Positions 1 through 8,728 of a DNA stretch of 60,879 nt are shown in pieces. The stretch spans positions 1 through 60,879 of the forward strand of contig JALOKU010000012.1 of the NCBI GenBank assembly GCA_025456345.1. The letters run 5' to 3'. Each line of letters opens with the position of its first letter. Within the stretch, counting starts at the first letter, position 1. Source of the stretch: Vicinamibacterales bacterium (lineage in GTDB: Bacteria > Acidobacteriota > Vicinamibacteria > Vicinamibacterales > JAKQTR01). The notes beneath the pieces are model-generated. The model saw only the letters and a list, made by a program, of their open reading frames with translations. It ran no database searches and was not told where the DNA came from. Position numbers and translations under genes: made by a program.

Positions 1-3000
1 CGCGTTCAGGAACCCTCCGGCTCCGCTGCCCCACTTCTTCCCCTGGCCGAAGGGCAACTCGTAAAGCCAGTTCAGCTTGATGGCATGATCCGGGCCCACG
101 GTGCTCGGGATGGAGTGCCAATTCGAATCACGCAGCGACGGCCACGACCACGTATCGCGCGTGCCGTAGTTGTAGCTGCCCATCACCATCAAGCCGCGAG
201 TGAGACGGCGGCGCAGTTCGATCTGGATCGCGTTGTACCTCGTCCGGCCGCCCATCGTCTTCAGCCAGGAACCGCCTTCCTTCACGGTAGGGCTGACCTG
301 GAAGAAGTTCGCGGGCAATCCGGCCGCGATCGCGTTGGCGTTCCGCGACGAGTTCTGCAGGCCGCTTGTCCCGGTGCCCGCGATGGTTGTCAGGGCCGGG
401 TTGTAGATGCGGAGTGAGTCCTGCCACGCCGAGGCGGTGTAGTTCGAGCTGGTATAGTTGGCCGGATTCTGGTTCGCGGCGTTGTTGAGCGGCGTGCCCG
501 CGAAGTAGGCCTGGAAGATCGGCAGAGGCGCCGTGCCCGGCGCGCCCGTGTAGGCGAAGGTGCTGCCCCGTCCCGCGGCGATGTTCGCTCGCAGGTTCGC
601 CTGGGCGAGCCGGAACTCGTTGTAGAACCCGTTCTCGATGATGTTCCAGTTGGCGCTGCCGTTCAGGTTCCACTGGAAGTCGGTTCCGCCGAAGTTCATG
701 TTGCCGACGTACCGCACCTCGAGGGCCATGTTCCGCCCGATCTCACGCTGGAAGCCGATGCTGTATTGGTGCGTGTACCCCGTCTGGAAATTCGGGTCGT
801 AGACGTTCATCACCTCGTTGATCGCCGGTGTGAATGGGTACGCCACGGCCGGCGTTGCCGGCGGGCCGAGCCGCCCGGGCTGGCTCAGCAGCACCGGCAG
901 GCCGTCGGTGCCCAGGTTGCCGAGCGCGATGCTCCGCGTGCCCGCCCGCGAGGCTCCGGGGTTGGATCCGAAGATGCTCGTGAAGGGCGCGAAGCCTTCC
1001 CGCTCGAACGACATCGAATAGCCGCCGCGGAAGACCGGCTCGCGGCTCAGGATTGTCGACAGCAGACCGTCGCCGAAATCCGCCCGCCACACCACGCCGA
1101 CGCTCGGCGCGATGTTGTTCCAGTCCATGTTGTACGGTCTCTCACCGCTCTTGTACTGGACCAGGACCGGCGAGGCTCCGTTCATCTGTCCCGGCTTGAA
1201 GAGGTTGTCCGGTCCCGTCAGGCCGTACACCATGCTGGGGTCCTGCAGCCGCGAGTAGCTGTCGACGTCAGGCTTGAACGGGAACTGCAGCTCCCATCGC
1301 AGACCGCCCGTCACCGTCAACGACGGGCTCACCCGCCACGAGTCGCTCAGGAACAGACCCAGGACGTCCACGCTGAACTTCTGGACCCGCTCTCCCAGGT
1401 AGACGTATTCGTCGGCGCTGTCATTCAGATAGAAGGACCCGCCCACGGATTGGACCCGGCCCGTCAGCATTCCGTAGAGATTCCGCGCGTATCCCTGCTG
1501 CGTCGAGCTGAGGCCGCCCGGGTAATTCGCCGAATTGCTGATCACGGAGTACGCCGGGTCGGTGCTCGACACGCCGAAGGTCAGGCTGGGGACGTACTGG
1601 TTGGCGTTCCAGTTGTTGCCGAAGAGGTGCGTATACGATGCGCCCGTGTTGATGGTGTGCTTGCCCTTCAGCCAGGTCAGCGTGTCCTCGTAGACGGTCG
1701 ACGGCGTAAAACGCGTGCTGGGGCCGTTGATCGTCTGCGCCGCGGTCAGCGTCGTGCCGCCGATGTCCACGTTGTTCAGGAAGTACGGACCCACGCACCC
1801 GGGGCCGCTGCAGTTGAAGGAATCCCGGGTGACGTTGGTGTAGAACTGCGAGGTGCCCCCCGAGTACCCGTATCGCGCCTCGTTGATGACGTTCTTGCCG
1901 AACGTCGAACGCAGCGCCGCGGACCACGAATAGCGGTGCGACCACTGCCCGCCGTAGTTCGAGTCGAACCCCGGGAAGCGCGGCTCCGCGTTGTTCAGGA
2001 TGTCCACGTCGGATTCGAACCGGTTGTAGCGGACGGTGCCGGTGAATCGATGGTTCTGCGAGATGTTGTAGTCGATGCGCCCCGTCGGGAAGTAGCGGTA
2101 TTGCTCGCCCCCCGGGCTGTAGTCGAACGCGTCGGTGTTCAGGTTCCAGGATCTCAGCCCTCCGCCCTCGAACCCGGTCACCGACGACCGGATGTCCGCC
2201 AGCATCCTCGATATGGTCGGATCGATCGTCGAGCTCTGCCCGTTCGCCCCCGCGAGCTGCAGCAGGTTGATCGTCCGCTGAACCCCGTCGGTCCCCGTGT
2301 AGGCGAAGATGCCCTGCTGCGCGTTCGTCTTCATCAGGTAGCGCGTCCGCGCGATCTGGTTCGGCCAGAGGAACCACTCGATGTTGGCGAAGTAGAACAG
2401 CTTGTCCTTCATGATCGGCCCGCCGACGCGGAACCCTGGCGTCTGCAGCCGGACGTCGTCGACGAAATACTCGCCTGCCGCCGTCTTTGGACGGTCGCGC
2501 TTGTTGTACCAATACGGCGTGTTGAGGCGCCACAACCAGCTGGATTTCTCCTTGCGCGCCAGCACGTCATCGTCGTTGGTTCCGGCCTGGTTGCGCCAGG
2601 TGTTGTACACCGATCCCGAAAAGCGGTTCGAGCCCGCCCGGGTGGTCATCCGGATCTGGGCCGACCCCTGGCCCGCGCTTTCCGCGCCGGGCGTGGAGGT
2701 CGATACCGTGATTTCCTCGACCGAGTCCATCAGCGGCCGGATGTACATGAAGAAGCCGTCCGTGGACCGGTTGTTGTTGTCCTGCACGTTCACGCCGTCG
2801 AGCGTGATGTTGATCGACCCGGTCGGCAACCCGTTGATTGTGGTGTTCCGGCTGCTCCCGGTCCCGGGCGTGAGGGCCCCGGGGAGCATCTGCACGTAGT
2901 CGAGCGCCGTGCGTGTCACCAGCGGGAGCGACTCGATCTGCTTGATGGCGATCGTGGTCTGGACCGCCGCCGTCTGCGTCTGCACGATCTCGGTCGCGCC

Positions 3001-3381
3001 GGTCACGACGACCGTCTCTTCGAGGCTGCCGACCTCGAGGGTGACCCGGACAGACGCCGGTGTCGCCGTGATGACCTGGACGTCCGGGAGCGACACGGAC
3101 TTGAAGCCCATCAGCGAAACGGTCACCGTATACGTGCCGGGATTCACGGCCGGGATGGTGAACGTGCCATCGGCGCCGGTGACGGCCGTGTAGGTCGCTG
3201 CCGTCGCGTTGTTCCTGACGACAATGTCCGCCCCGGGAATCACCGCTCCGGTCGCGTCGGCGACCCGACCCGAGAGCGACGTCGTCGCGCTTCCGCCTTG
3301 TGCGAACGCCAGCGATGCTGTCATCACCAGCGCCAGGGCCACGAGCAGGATCCGCCGTGCTGCTTGAAGGCTGCAACTCAT
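1..3381 (-). CDS. TonB-dependent receptor, Oar-like, with carboxypeptidase-regulatory N-terminal domain (3' end beyond window)
   Basis: The reading frame starts at an ATG at 3381, preceded by a GGAGGGAG ribosome site, and stays open to base 1 (1127 codons, no stop), so the C-terminus is missing. The first ~28 residues form a signal peptide ending ASLAFAQ. A beta-sandwich domain of the CarboxypepD_reg type follows (S-L-S-G-R-V-A-D-A-T-G-A-V-I-P-G-A), then plug and barrel sequence. Near the window edge the text L-P-F-G-Q-G-K is typical of Oar-like receptors of Acidobacteriota. It would sit in the outer membrane and import a large or scarce substrate with TonB energy. The substrate cannot be told. 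The opposite strand also has a long open frame, which is only GC-rich shadow. Confidence 0.93.
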   Translation of the reverse strand, partial: MSCSLQAARRILLVALALVMTASLAFAQGGSATTSLSGRVADATGAVIPGADIVVRNNATAATYTAVTGADGTFTIPAVNPGTYTVTVSLMGFKSVSLPDVQVITATPASVRVTLEVGSLEETVVVTGATEIVQTQTAAVQTTIAIKQIESLPLVTRTALDYVQMLPGALTPGTGSSRNTTINGLPTGSINITLDGVNVQDNNNRSTDGFFMYIRPLMDSVEEITVSTSTPGAESAGQGSAQIRMTTRAGSNRFSGSVYNTWRNQAGTNDDDVLARKEKSSWLWRLNTPYWYNKRDRPKTAAGEYFVDDVRLQTPGFRVGGPIMKDKLFYFANIEWFLWPNQIARTRYLMKTNAQQGIFAYTGTDGVQRTINLLQLAGANGQSSTIDPTISRMLADIRSSVTGFEGGGLRSWNLNTDAFDYSPGGEQYRYFPTGRIDYNISQNHRFTGTVRYNRFESDVDILNNAEPRFPGFDSNYGGQWSHRYSWSAALRSTFGKNVINEARYGYSGGTSQFYTNVTRDSFNCSGPGCVGPYFLNNVDIGGTTLTAAQTINGPSTRFTPSTVYEDTLTWLKGKHTINTGASYTHLFGNNWNANQYVPSLTFGVSSTDPAYSVISNSANYPGGLSSTQQGYARNLYGMLTGRVQSVGGSFYLNDSADEYVYLGERVQKFSVDVLGLFLSDSWRVSPSLTVTGGLRWELQFPFKPDVDSYSRLQDPSMVYGLTGPDNLFKPGQMNGASPVLVQYKSGERPYNMDWNNIAPSVGVVWRADFGDGLLSTILSREPVFRGGYSMSFEREGFAPFTSIFGSNPGASRAGTRSIALGNLGTDGLPVLLSQPGRLGPPATPAVAYPFTPAINEVMNVYDPNFQTGYTHQYSIGFQREIGRNMALEVRYVGNMNFGGTDFQWNLNGSANWNIIENGFYNEFRLAQANLRANIAAGRGSTFAYTGAPGTAPLPIFQAYFAGTPLNNAANQNPANYTSSNYTASAWQDSLRIYNPALTTIAGTGTSGLQNSSRNANAIAAGLPANFFQVSPTVKEGGSWLKTMGGRTRYNAIQIELRRRLTRGLMVMGSYNYGTRDTWSWPSLRDSNWHSIPSTVGPDHAIKLNWLYELPFGQGKKWGSGAGGFLNA

Positions 3382-3659
3382 GAAATCTCCCTCCTCCATC
3401 GGACTTCAACGATGCGACGCGACTGCCGTGTGACGACGAAAGGGAAACGCCGGCCCGACGCCGGCGGCCCCGCATGAAGAGCCACGCAACACCCCGACCT
3501 GCCGCCGTGCCGACCACGAACTTGCTCAGGATGAACGAGATCCGGATGTATCAAAGCTGACACGGCCAGCCACAACCGTGATTTGCGCGCACTCTATCCC
3601 AGGGTGCGCAGGCGATGCAAGCAGAAGTGACAATCCCGTGGCACGACGATGACGGACCA

Positions 3660-3857
3660 ATGTCGTCGCCGTTGTGGCATGATCCCGCCGTGGAATTCCT
3701 CAACTTCATTCTCATCTTCATGGCGGGCTATCTGGTTCTCCGGCGCCCTGACCGCGAGCGGCTGGCGTTCGGCCTCCTGGTGACCAGTTGCCTGCTCATG
3801 GCCACGCTGTTCCTCATCGGCGCCCGGGGCTCGATCCTCCCGGGGCTGAACTACTGA
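3660..3857 (+). CDS. small membrane protein of unknown function
   Basis: I do not recognise this 65-residue protein. It has two hydrophobic stretches (about residues 10-24 and 34-52, F-L-N-F-I-L-I-F-M-A-G-Y and L-L-V-T-S-C-L-L-M-A), so it probably spans the membrane twice. An in-frame ATG at 3615 would add 15 residues; neither start has a strong ribosome site. The stop lies 20 bases before the DsbB-like fusion gene, so the two are probably co-transcribed and may work together. Confidence 0.5.
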   Translation: MSSPLWHDPAVEFLNFILIFMAGYLVLRRPDRERLAFGLLVTSCLLMATLFLIGARGSILPGLNY

Positions 3858-3877
3858 CGCCGGGGCGAGAAGGAACC

Positions 3878-5353
3878 ATGGCCACGCGCAACGCGCTCTA
3901 CACCCCGCTCACACTCGCCGTGCTGGCTCTGGTTGTCGGGCCCATCGGCATCGCCGTCTTCGTGCTGGGTTTCGGCCACGGCGACTCGCCGTGCGTCCTC
4001 TGCTGGGCGCAGCGCACGGGGATGGTGCTCATCGCGCTGACGGGCCTGTTCGTCATCCGGTTCGGCCCCCGGCCGCGCTACATCGGCCTGGCCGTGCTGC
4101 TGGCGGCGTTCGGCATCTACATGGGCCTGCGCCACTCGTCGCTTCACCTCTGGCGGGACGTCGGCCAGGGCTTCAGCGCCGAGATCTTCGGCGCGCACAC
4201 CTACACCTGGTCGATGTTCATCTACTGGGTGTCGGTGGTCATGATGGGCGCGCTCCTGCTCATGCTGAAAGACGGCGAGGCCACCGGCGAGGCGCGCCGC
4301 CTCCGGCCGCTGGAGCGGGCCACGCTGTGGCTGTTCCTGCTGGCGGCCGCGGGCAACGCCGTGCAGGCCTTCGCCAGCACCGGCCCGCCGCCCTACATGG
4401 GCCAGGGCGACCCGGTCCGCTTCTCGTTCAATCCGGCCCATTGGGTGTGGTCGCTGGAGGAATGGCGGCCCGCCCCGATTTCGCTGCGCGGCCGATGGGC
4501 GATCGAGAAGCCGGATGTCGGGCTGGCGAGCGCCGATCCGGCCGGGAGCCCGCTGGCTGCTGTTCCCGTCCTGCCCGCCCTCCGCCACGCGACGATTGCG
4601 CTGCCGCTGGACGGCCCGATCACGGACCTGGCGTACAACGAGGCGACTGACCGATTTCTGGTGACGACGGAGAAGGGCATCTACATCACGGACGGCGCGT
4701 TCAGCCGGGTGCTGCGGCACACCGTGGTCGACACGATGTTCTCGGTCGATCTCGCCCGGCTCGCCGCCGGAACGTTTCTCGCGCCGGACACGGTGCTGGC
4801 CGTGTCCGAGAACAAGAGCTACGTCATTCTCCGCGAGAGCGACCGGGCCGATGCCGCCGCAAACTTCCGCTACTTCCTGGCGTCGTTCGACACGTTCGAG
4901 GAGTTGAGCCGCTCACGGTTCTCGACCGTGCGGGCGAAGATGATGTACGTGATGTCGGTGGCCTTCGATCCCGCGACGGGCTCCGTCTACACGGTCACCG
5001 TGCCGAATGCGAAGGTGAAGCGCCTGGTGGTGTCACGCTTCGACCGGCGGGACATGACGCTCTCGGAGGAGTTCACACCGGCCCTCGGGCCCGACTCCGG
5101 CCTGGCGTTCAAAACCGAGAAGGGCTCGATCGACTCGTTCTACCCATCGGGGGCTGCGTTCGCCGGCGGCAGACTCTACGTCATCAGCGCGGCGTTCGGC
5201 ACGCTGCTGGCCATTGACCCGCAGACGCGCACCGTCGTCTTGGCGCGCACCATCCCGGGCCTCGAGCGGCCGATCGGCCTGGCCATCAAGGGCTCCGAGG
5301 CTTACATTGTCAACGCCGCCGGCGCGATCACCGTGGTCCCGCTGCCGTCGTAG
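3878..5353 (+). CDS. DsbB-like membrane protein fused to a periplasmic beta-propeller-like domain
   Basis: The start is the ATG at 3878, with GAGAAGGAA just upstream; the frame is open further 5' but lacks a good start there. Residues 1-~195 carry several membrane helices. The first inter-helix loop holds S-P-C-V-L-C-W-A-Q-R (Cys39, Cys42), which matches the quinone-side CxxC of DsbB disulfide-forming proteins. No other cysteine occurs in 491 residues, so the second DsbB cysteine pair is absent. Residues ~230-491 look like repeated beta blades (I-T-D-L-A-Y-N-E, V-A-F-D-P-A-T-G-S-V-Y, L-L-A-I-D-P-Q-T), probably periplasmic. The role could be thiol oxidation coupled to quinone, or sensing. The family call for the N-terminus is fairly sure; the propeller is inference. 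Confidence 0.7.
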   Translation: MATRNALYTPLTLAVLALVVGPIGIAVFVLGFGHGDSPCVLCWAQRTGMVLIALTGLFVIRFGPRPRYIGLAVLLAAFGIYMGLRHSSLHLWRDVGQGFSAEIFGAHTYTWSMFIYWVSVVMMGALLLMLKDGEATGEARRLRPLERATLWLFLLAAAGNAVQAFASTGPPPYMGQGDPVRFSFNPAHWVWSLEEWRPAPISLRGRWAIEKPDVGLASADPAGSPLAAVPVLPALRHATIALPLDGPITDLAYNEATDRFLVTTEKGIYITDGAFSRVLRHTVVDTMFSVDLARLAAGTFLAPDTVLAVSENKSYVILRESDRADAAANFRYFLASFDTFEELSRSRFSTVRAKMMYVMSVAFDPATGSVYTVTVPNAKVKRLVVSRFDRRDMTLSEEFTPALGPDSGLAFKTEKGSIDSFYPSGAAFAGGRLYVISAAFGTLLAIDPQTRTVVLARTIPGLERPIGLAIKGSEAYIVNAAGAITVVPLPS

Positions 5354-5411
5354 GATGGGGCCGCACACAGAGATCCGGTGCCTGGCCACCGATTGACGCT
5401 GGAGTGTGAAC

Positions 5412-5861
5412 ATGGTGATGAGCAAGGCGAAGACGGTGACGGAGTATCTGGCCGAGTTGCCGGCGGACCGGCGCAAGACGATATCGGCCGTGCGGGCGGT
5501 CGTCCGGAAGAGCCTGCCGAAGGGCTACAAGGAGGGCGTCGGCTACGGCATGATCTGCTACACGGTGCCGCTCGCGACCTACCCGGACACGTACAACGGC
5601 CAGCCCCTATGTTACGCGGCGCTGGCGGCCCAGAAGCAGTATTGCGCGATCTACCTGATGAACGTCTACGGCGACACGCCGACGGCGAAGGCGTTCAGAG
5701 AGGGGTTCAAGAAGGCCGGCAGGAAGCTCGACATGGGGAAGTCGTGCGTGCGCTTCAAGACCGCCGCCGACCTCCCGCTCGACGTCATCGGCAAGACCAT
5801 CGCCTCGACGCCGATGAAGACGTTCATCGAGAAGTACGAGAGGGCGAGGAAGAAGAAGTAG
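5412..5861 (+). CDS. DUF1801 / YdhG-like domain protein
   Basis: A 149-residue soluble protein of the DUF1801 fold. It has the usual opening (V-x-E-Y-L-A-E-L-P-x-D-R-R), a G-Y-x-x-x-V-G-Y-G-M-I-x-Y-x-V-P segment and a C-terminal F-I-E-K-Y-E-R. GGAG lies 7 bases before the ATG at 5412; a GTG at 5406 and an ATG at 5418 are in frame. Family members often act as small ligand-binding or stress proteins, but the molecular role is not established. It follows the DsbB-like gene by 58 bases. Confidence 0.8.
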   Translation: MVMSKAKTVTEYLAELPADRRKTISAVRAVVRKSLPKGYKEGVGYGMICYTVPLATYPDTYNGQPLCYAALAAQKQYCAIYLMNVYGDTPTAKAFREGFKKAGRKLDMGKSCVRFKTAADLPLDVIGKTIASTPMKTFIEKYERARKKK

Positions 5862-5867
5862 TTGGAC

Positions 5868-6000
5868 AGAAGTAAGAAGCAAGAAGGGCGAACTTACGAT
5901 TGTCAGAAGCCAGAAGACGGTAGTTCAGCTGAGCAGGCCTTTCTTCTTGCTTCTGGATTCTTGCTTCTGACAATCGTCAGTGGGCCCTTCTGGCTTCTGA
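5868..6000. repeat. heptad-period repeat arranged as a large imperfect inverted repeat between convergent genes
   Basis: Units of seven bases occur on both sides: agaagta-agaagca-agaaggg (5868-5888) and agaagcc-agaagac (5905-5918), then their complements gcttctg-gattctt-gcttctg (5949-5969) and cttctgg-cttctga (5987-6000). The segment acgattgtcagaagc near 5897 is complemented by gcttctgacaatcgt near 5963, so RNA from either strand could fold into a long hairpin. It fills the gap between the DUF1801 gene (plus) and the peroxiredoxin gene (minus) and may act as a two-way terminator. Confidence 0.7.
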
Positions 6001-6001
6001 G

Positions 6002-6430
6002 CTACCCGAGCACCTTCATCGCCTCCGGCACCGTCTCCGCCGGCGACACCGTGTACCAGGCGCCCGCGATCTTCCCCTTCTCGTCGATCAGGAACGACGA
6101 GCGGATGATGCCGAAGTACTTCTTGCCATACATCGACTTCTCGCCCCACACGCCGTAAGCCTCGGCCATGGCGTGCTCCGTGTCGGCGAGGAGCGGGAAG
6201 CCCAGCTCGTACTTGTCGTCGAACTTCTTCTGCGCCGACGGTCTGTCGGGGCTGACGCCGACAACGGCCACGCCCTTCTTCGTGAAGTCGCGCCGCGCGT
6301 CGCGCACGTTGCACGACTGCACGGTGCAGCCGGGCGTGCTGGCCTTCGGGTAGAAGTAGACGAGCAGCTTGCCCTGCTGGTCTTCAAGCGAAAATGCCGG
6401 GGCCTTGTCGCCCGCTTTCAGTTGCGCCAT
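6002..6430 (-). CDS. bcp: peroxiredoxin, BCP (bacterioferritin comigratory protein) type
   Basis: A thioredoxin-fold thiol peroxidase of 142 residues that reduces H2O2 and organic peroxides in the cytoplasm. The active site reads Y-F-Y-P-K-A-S-T-P-G-C-T with the peroxidatic Cys35, and Cys40 is the resolving cysteine typical of atypical 2-Cys BCP proteins. A GAGGAG ribosome site precedes the ATG. The protein is slightly shorter than most BCPs (~150 residues). It is the last gene of the minus-strand set and lies 13 bases after the ThiS-like gene. Confidence 0.93.
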   Translation of the reverse strand: MAQLKAGDKAPAFSLEDQQGKLLVYFYPKASTPGCTVQSCNVRDARRDFTKKGVAVVGVSPDRPSAQKKFDDKYELGFPLLADTEHAMAEAYGVWGEKSMYGKKYFGIIRSSFLIDEKGKIAGAWYTVSPAETVPEAMKVLG

Positions 6431-6443
6431 GGTGATCTCCTCG

Positions 6444-6641
6444 CTATCCTCCGGCGGCCATCAGCACGATCTTGACGTCCGCGCCATCCTGCACGGGCGT
6501 GGTTTCGTACGCGTCCCGCCGCACGATCTCGTCGTCTATCCAGACGGCGACCATCGCCTTCTCGTACCCGCGTTCCCGCAGGAGCGAGGCCACGGTCATG
6601 CCGAAGCCGTGGTCCGCCGGCTCATCATTGACGCGAATCAT
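6444..6641 (-). CDS. ThiS/MoaD-like ubiquitin-fold sulfur carrier
   Basis: A 65-residue beta-grasp protein that begins M-I-R-V-N-D-E and ends L-M-A-A-G-G. The free C-terminal Gly-Gly is the hallmark of ThiS and MoaD, where it becomes a thiocarboxylate. It could serve thiamine synthesis, but it stands alone, away from thi genes. Placed downstream of a tungsten-type aldehyde oxidoreductase and fdhD, a molybdopterin or tungstopterin role is also reasonable. An in-frame GTG at 6647 with AGGATCAGG upstream is an alternative start. The family call is secure; the pathway is not. Confidence 0.8.
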   Translation of the reverse strand: MIRVNDEPADHGFGMTVASLLRERGYEKAMVAVWIDDEIVRRDAYETTPVQDGADVKIVLMAAGG

Positions 6642-6659
6642 GGTCACCCGAGCCTGATC

Positions 6660-7223
6660 CTACGGCAGTTTTCCGGCCGGCGTGCCGAGAAGCTTGTTCA
6701 GCTCGACGAAGTAGCCGTCAGGGTCCCAGAGGTAGGTGACCATCACGGGAATGGTGCCCTTGCCGTCCGGCGACGGGTACTCGATCCGCTGGGGCTCGCC
6801 CTGGAGCTTCACGCCCGGGACTTTTCGGACCTTCTCCAGCCGCTGCTCCTGGTCCTTGGCGTTGATGACGAAGATGACGTTGCCGTACGAGGCGCGCTCG
6901 TAGGCGACGGGCGGCGCGGTGGCCTTCGTGGCCTGGCGCTCCATGAGGCCGATGAGGCCGATGAACTCGTCGTTGGCCCGCAGCAGGACGAGCCGCGTCT
7001 GGTTGGGCGGCTCGAACAGCATGCGGTCGTACACCACCTTCAGGCCCAGCGCATCCCGCCAGAAGACCAGCGAGCGGTCGATGTCGCGGACCACCAACGT
7101 CGTCCGGCGGACATCGACCGGAATGCGCTCGGACTCCGGCACGGGCTGCGCGGCGGCCCGCGCGGCGGTCAACGCCGCCATCAGGCTCACGGCGAGCACC
7201 AGCGTCCTGGGTCGTGCGGTCAT
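6660..7223 (-). CDS. exported VOC-fold (glyoxalase/dioxygenase superfamily) protein
   Basis: 187 residues with a signal peptide (hydrophobic core V-L-A-V-S-L-M-A-A-L, cut near A-A-A-Q at ~26). One VOC module follows: T-L-V-V-R-D-I-D-R-S-L-V-F-W-R-D at the front and D-P-D-G-Y-F-V-E-L-N at the back. The usual first metal-ligand histidine is Thr here, while the late Glu is kept. It would act outside the cytoplasm; the reaction is unknown. It is one of three exported VOC proteins in this minus-strand run. Confidence 0.8.
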   Translation of the reverse strand: MTARPRTLVLAVSLMAALTAARAAAQPVPESERIPVDVRRTTLVVRDIDRSLVFWRDALGLKVVYDRMLFEPPNQTRLVLLRANDEFIGLIGLMERQATKATAPPVAYERASYGNVIFVINAKDQEQRLEKVRKVPGVKLQGEPQRIEYPSPDGKGTIPVMVTYLWDPDGYFVELNKLLGTPAGKLP

Positions 7224-7257
7224 TGGCGTCTCCCCGGGGGCTGAGTGGCGACGGCGG

Positions 7258-8166
7258 TCAGTCGCTCTTGATGCGATGCCGCCCGTGGTACACGGTGAAA
7301 CTGCCTCCGCGAAGGAACCCGATGAGCGTCATGTCGGCTTCCTCGGCGAGCTGGACGGCCAGGTGCGACGGCGCGGATACCGACGCGACAATGGGGATGC
7401 CCGCGATCCACGCTTTCAGGATGATCTCGAATCCCGCCCGGCCGCTCACGAGCAACGCGGTGTCGGAGAACGGCAACTGGCCGCGGAGGGCGCCGTAGCC
7501 CACCACCTTGTCGACGGCGTTGTGGCGCCCGACATCTTCGCGCGCCACGAGGAGGTTGCCCTCGAAGTCGAAGAGCCCCGCGGCGTGCAGTCCTCCGGTT
7601 TCCGTGAACACCGCCTGTGCCAGGCGCAGGCGATCGGGGAACGCGATGATCCGGTCTGCGGCGATGCTCCTGCCGTCGGGCAGGGGAGCCGCCCTCCGGC
7701 TCACGGCGTCGATAGTGCCCCGGCCGCACACGCCGCATGCCGAGGTGATGAAGCTGGGCCGATGCGCCAGCTTCGAGACCGAGGTGCCTCTGCTCCGGCC
7801 GGCAGCCTTCACGAGCCGCACGTCCACCACGTTGCCGCGGGCTGACGGCGCGACATCGTCGACCACGACGATGCGATCGATGTCGCCGGGGTGTCTGACA
7901 AGTCCCTCCGTCAGCACGAATCCCGCCGCCAGTTCCTCGTCGTCGCCAGGGGTGCGAAGCGTGACCGCGAGCGCGCGGCCCTCGAGGCGGATCTCGAGTG
8001 GCTCCTCGGTGGCGACCAGATCCTCGAACTCGCCTTTCCCGAGTTTCCAGACGTCGGCCGCCTGGCTGCGGGCGGAAGTGGGGCGCAACGGAGACATGGG
8101 TTCGGGCCGGCTGTTCTCCGGCATCTTATCGCAGGCCCCTGGCGGTGCGGCGGACGCGGGCATCAT
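7258..8166 (-). CDS. fdhD: FdhD sulfurtransferase for molybdenum/tungsten bis-MGD enzymes
   Basis: FdhD moves sulfur from IscS to the metal cofactor of formate dehydrogenases and related bis-MGD enzymes. The protein has the diagnostic C-G-V-C-G loop (Cys144, Cys147), plus D-E-E-L-A-A-G-F-V-L-T-E-G and the R-E-D-V-G-R-H-N-A-V-D-K motif. The 302-residue form starts at 8166 with GAGG upstream; a start at 8097 would give ~279 residues, nearer the usual size. No formate dehydrogenase lies in the window, so the bis-MGD enzyme at 36072 is a possible client. Confidence 0.93.
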   Translation of the reverse strand: MMPASAAPPGACDKMPENSRPEPMSPLRPTSARSQAADVWKLGKGEFEDLVATEEPLEIRLEGRALAVTLRTPGDDEELAAGFVLTEGLVRHPGDIDRIVVVDDVAPSARGNVVDVRLVKAAGRSRGTSVSKLAHRPSFITSACGVCGRGTIDAVSRRAAPLPDGRSIAADRIIAFPDRLRLAQAVFTETGGLHAAGLFDFEGNLLVAREDVGRHNAVDKVVGYGALRGQLPFSDTALLVSGRAGFEIILKAWIAGIPIVASVSAPSHLAVQLAEEADMTLIGFLRGGSFTVYHGRHRIKSD

Positions 8167-8176
8167 GCGCCGGGCC

Positions 8177-8719
8177 TCACTGGCGGATCTCGTAGAGCAC
8201 GATGAGATGGCCGTCGTGATCCTCGAACGCCTGCTCGATGAACGTCAGGCCTTCGGGGGTCTTCGACGTCTTCGGCGGCACCGTGGGCAGCCCCTCGGCC
8301 GCGACACGGGCCATCACCTGCTCGATGCCCTTCACCTCGATCACCACGGCGCTGCGATGGGGAACGGGCTTTGGCGGGAGCGGAACGCCTTTCAACTCGG
8401 TCAGGGCGAGCACGCGCACACCATTCGGTGCGTTCAGCGTCGCCATCCGCAGCTTCGCGTCCTTCGGGAACTTGAAGACGGGATAGGAATAGGACTCGGG
8501 CCCGGACGGATCGAGCGCGAAGACCTTGAAGCCGAGAATGTCCCGGTACACGCGCAGGGCGCGGTCCATGTCCGAGACGACCAGGTTGGGCCGCTTCACC
8601 TGGACGACGCCGGCCGTCGGCGAGGCGGGCGCGGTCTGGGCAATCGCAGGCACGGCAGCGGCGAACAGACACACGACGATGGCGGCGGAGAGGATGCGTG
8701 GCGTACGGGTGTGGGTCAT
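8177..8719 (-). CDS. exported VOC-fold protein
   Basis: 180 residues. A signal peptide (I-V-V-C-L-F-A-A-A-V-P-A-I-A-Q) is followed by one VOC module (L-V-V-S-D-M-D-R-A-L-R-V-Y-R-D-I-L-G). The C-terminus F-E-D-H-D-G-H-L-I-V-L-Y lacks the normal metal-binding Glu, so it may not be a classical metalloenzyme. It sits between fdhD and the nitrilase homologue with 9-10 base gaps, consistent with one operon. Confidence 0.8.
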   Translation of the reverse strand: MTHTRTPRILSAAIVVCLFAAAVPAIAQTAPASPTAGVVQVKRPNLVVSDMDRALRVYRDILGFKVFALDPSGPESYSYPVFKFPKDAKLRMATLNAPNGVRVLALTELKGVPLPPKPVPHRSAVVIEVKGIEQVMARVAAEGLPTVPPKTSKTPEGLTFIEQAFEDHDGHLIVLYEIRQ

Positions 8720-8728
8720 GAAGGTCCC

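Noticed and set aside
766..3477. Long plus-strand open frame of about 900 codons
   Set aside because: It lies opposite the TonB receptor gene, is Arg/His/Val-rich without any domain, and arises from GC-rich third positions. The minus-strand frame has signal peptide, domains and ribosome site.
3382..3659. Promoter for the first TonB receptor (TTGTGG with TGATAC, minus strand)
   Set aside because: The -35 and -10 matches are weak and 16 bases apart, and such pairs arise by chance. The rest of this 278-base gap shows nothing else.
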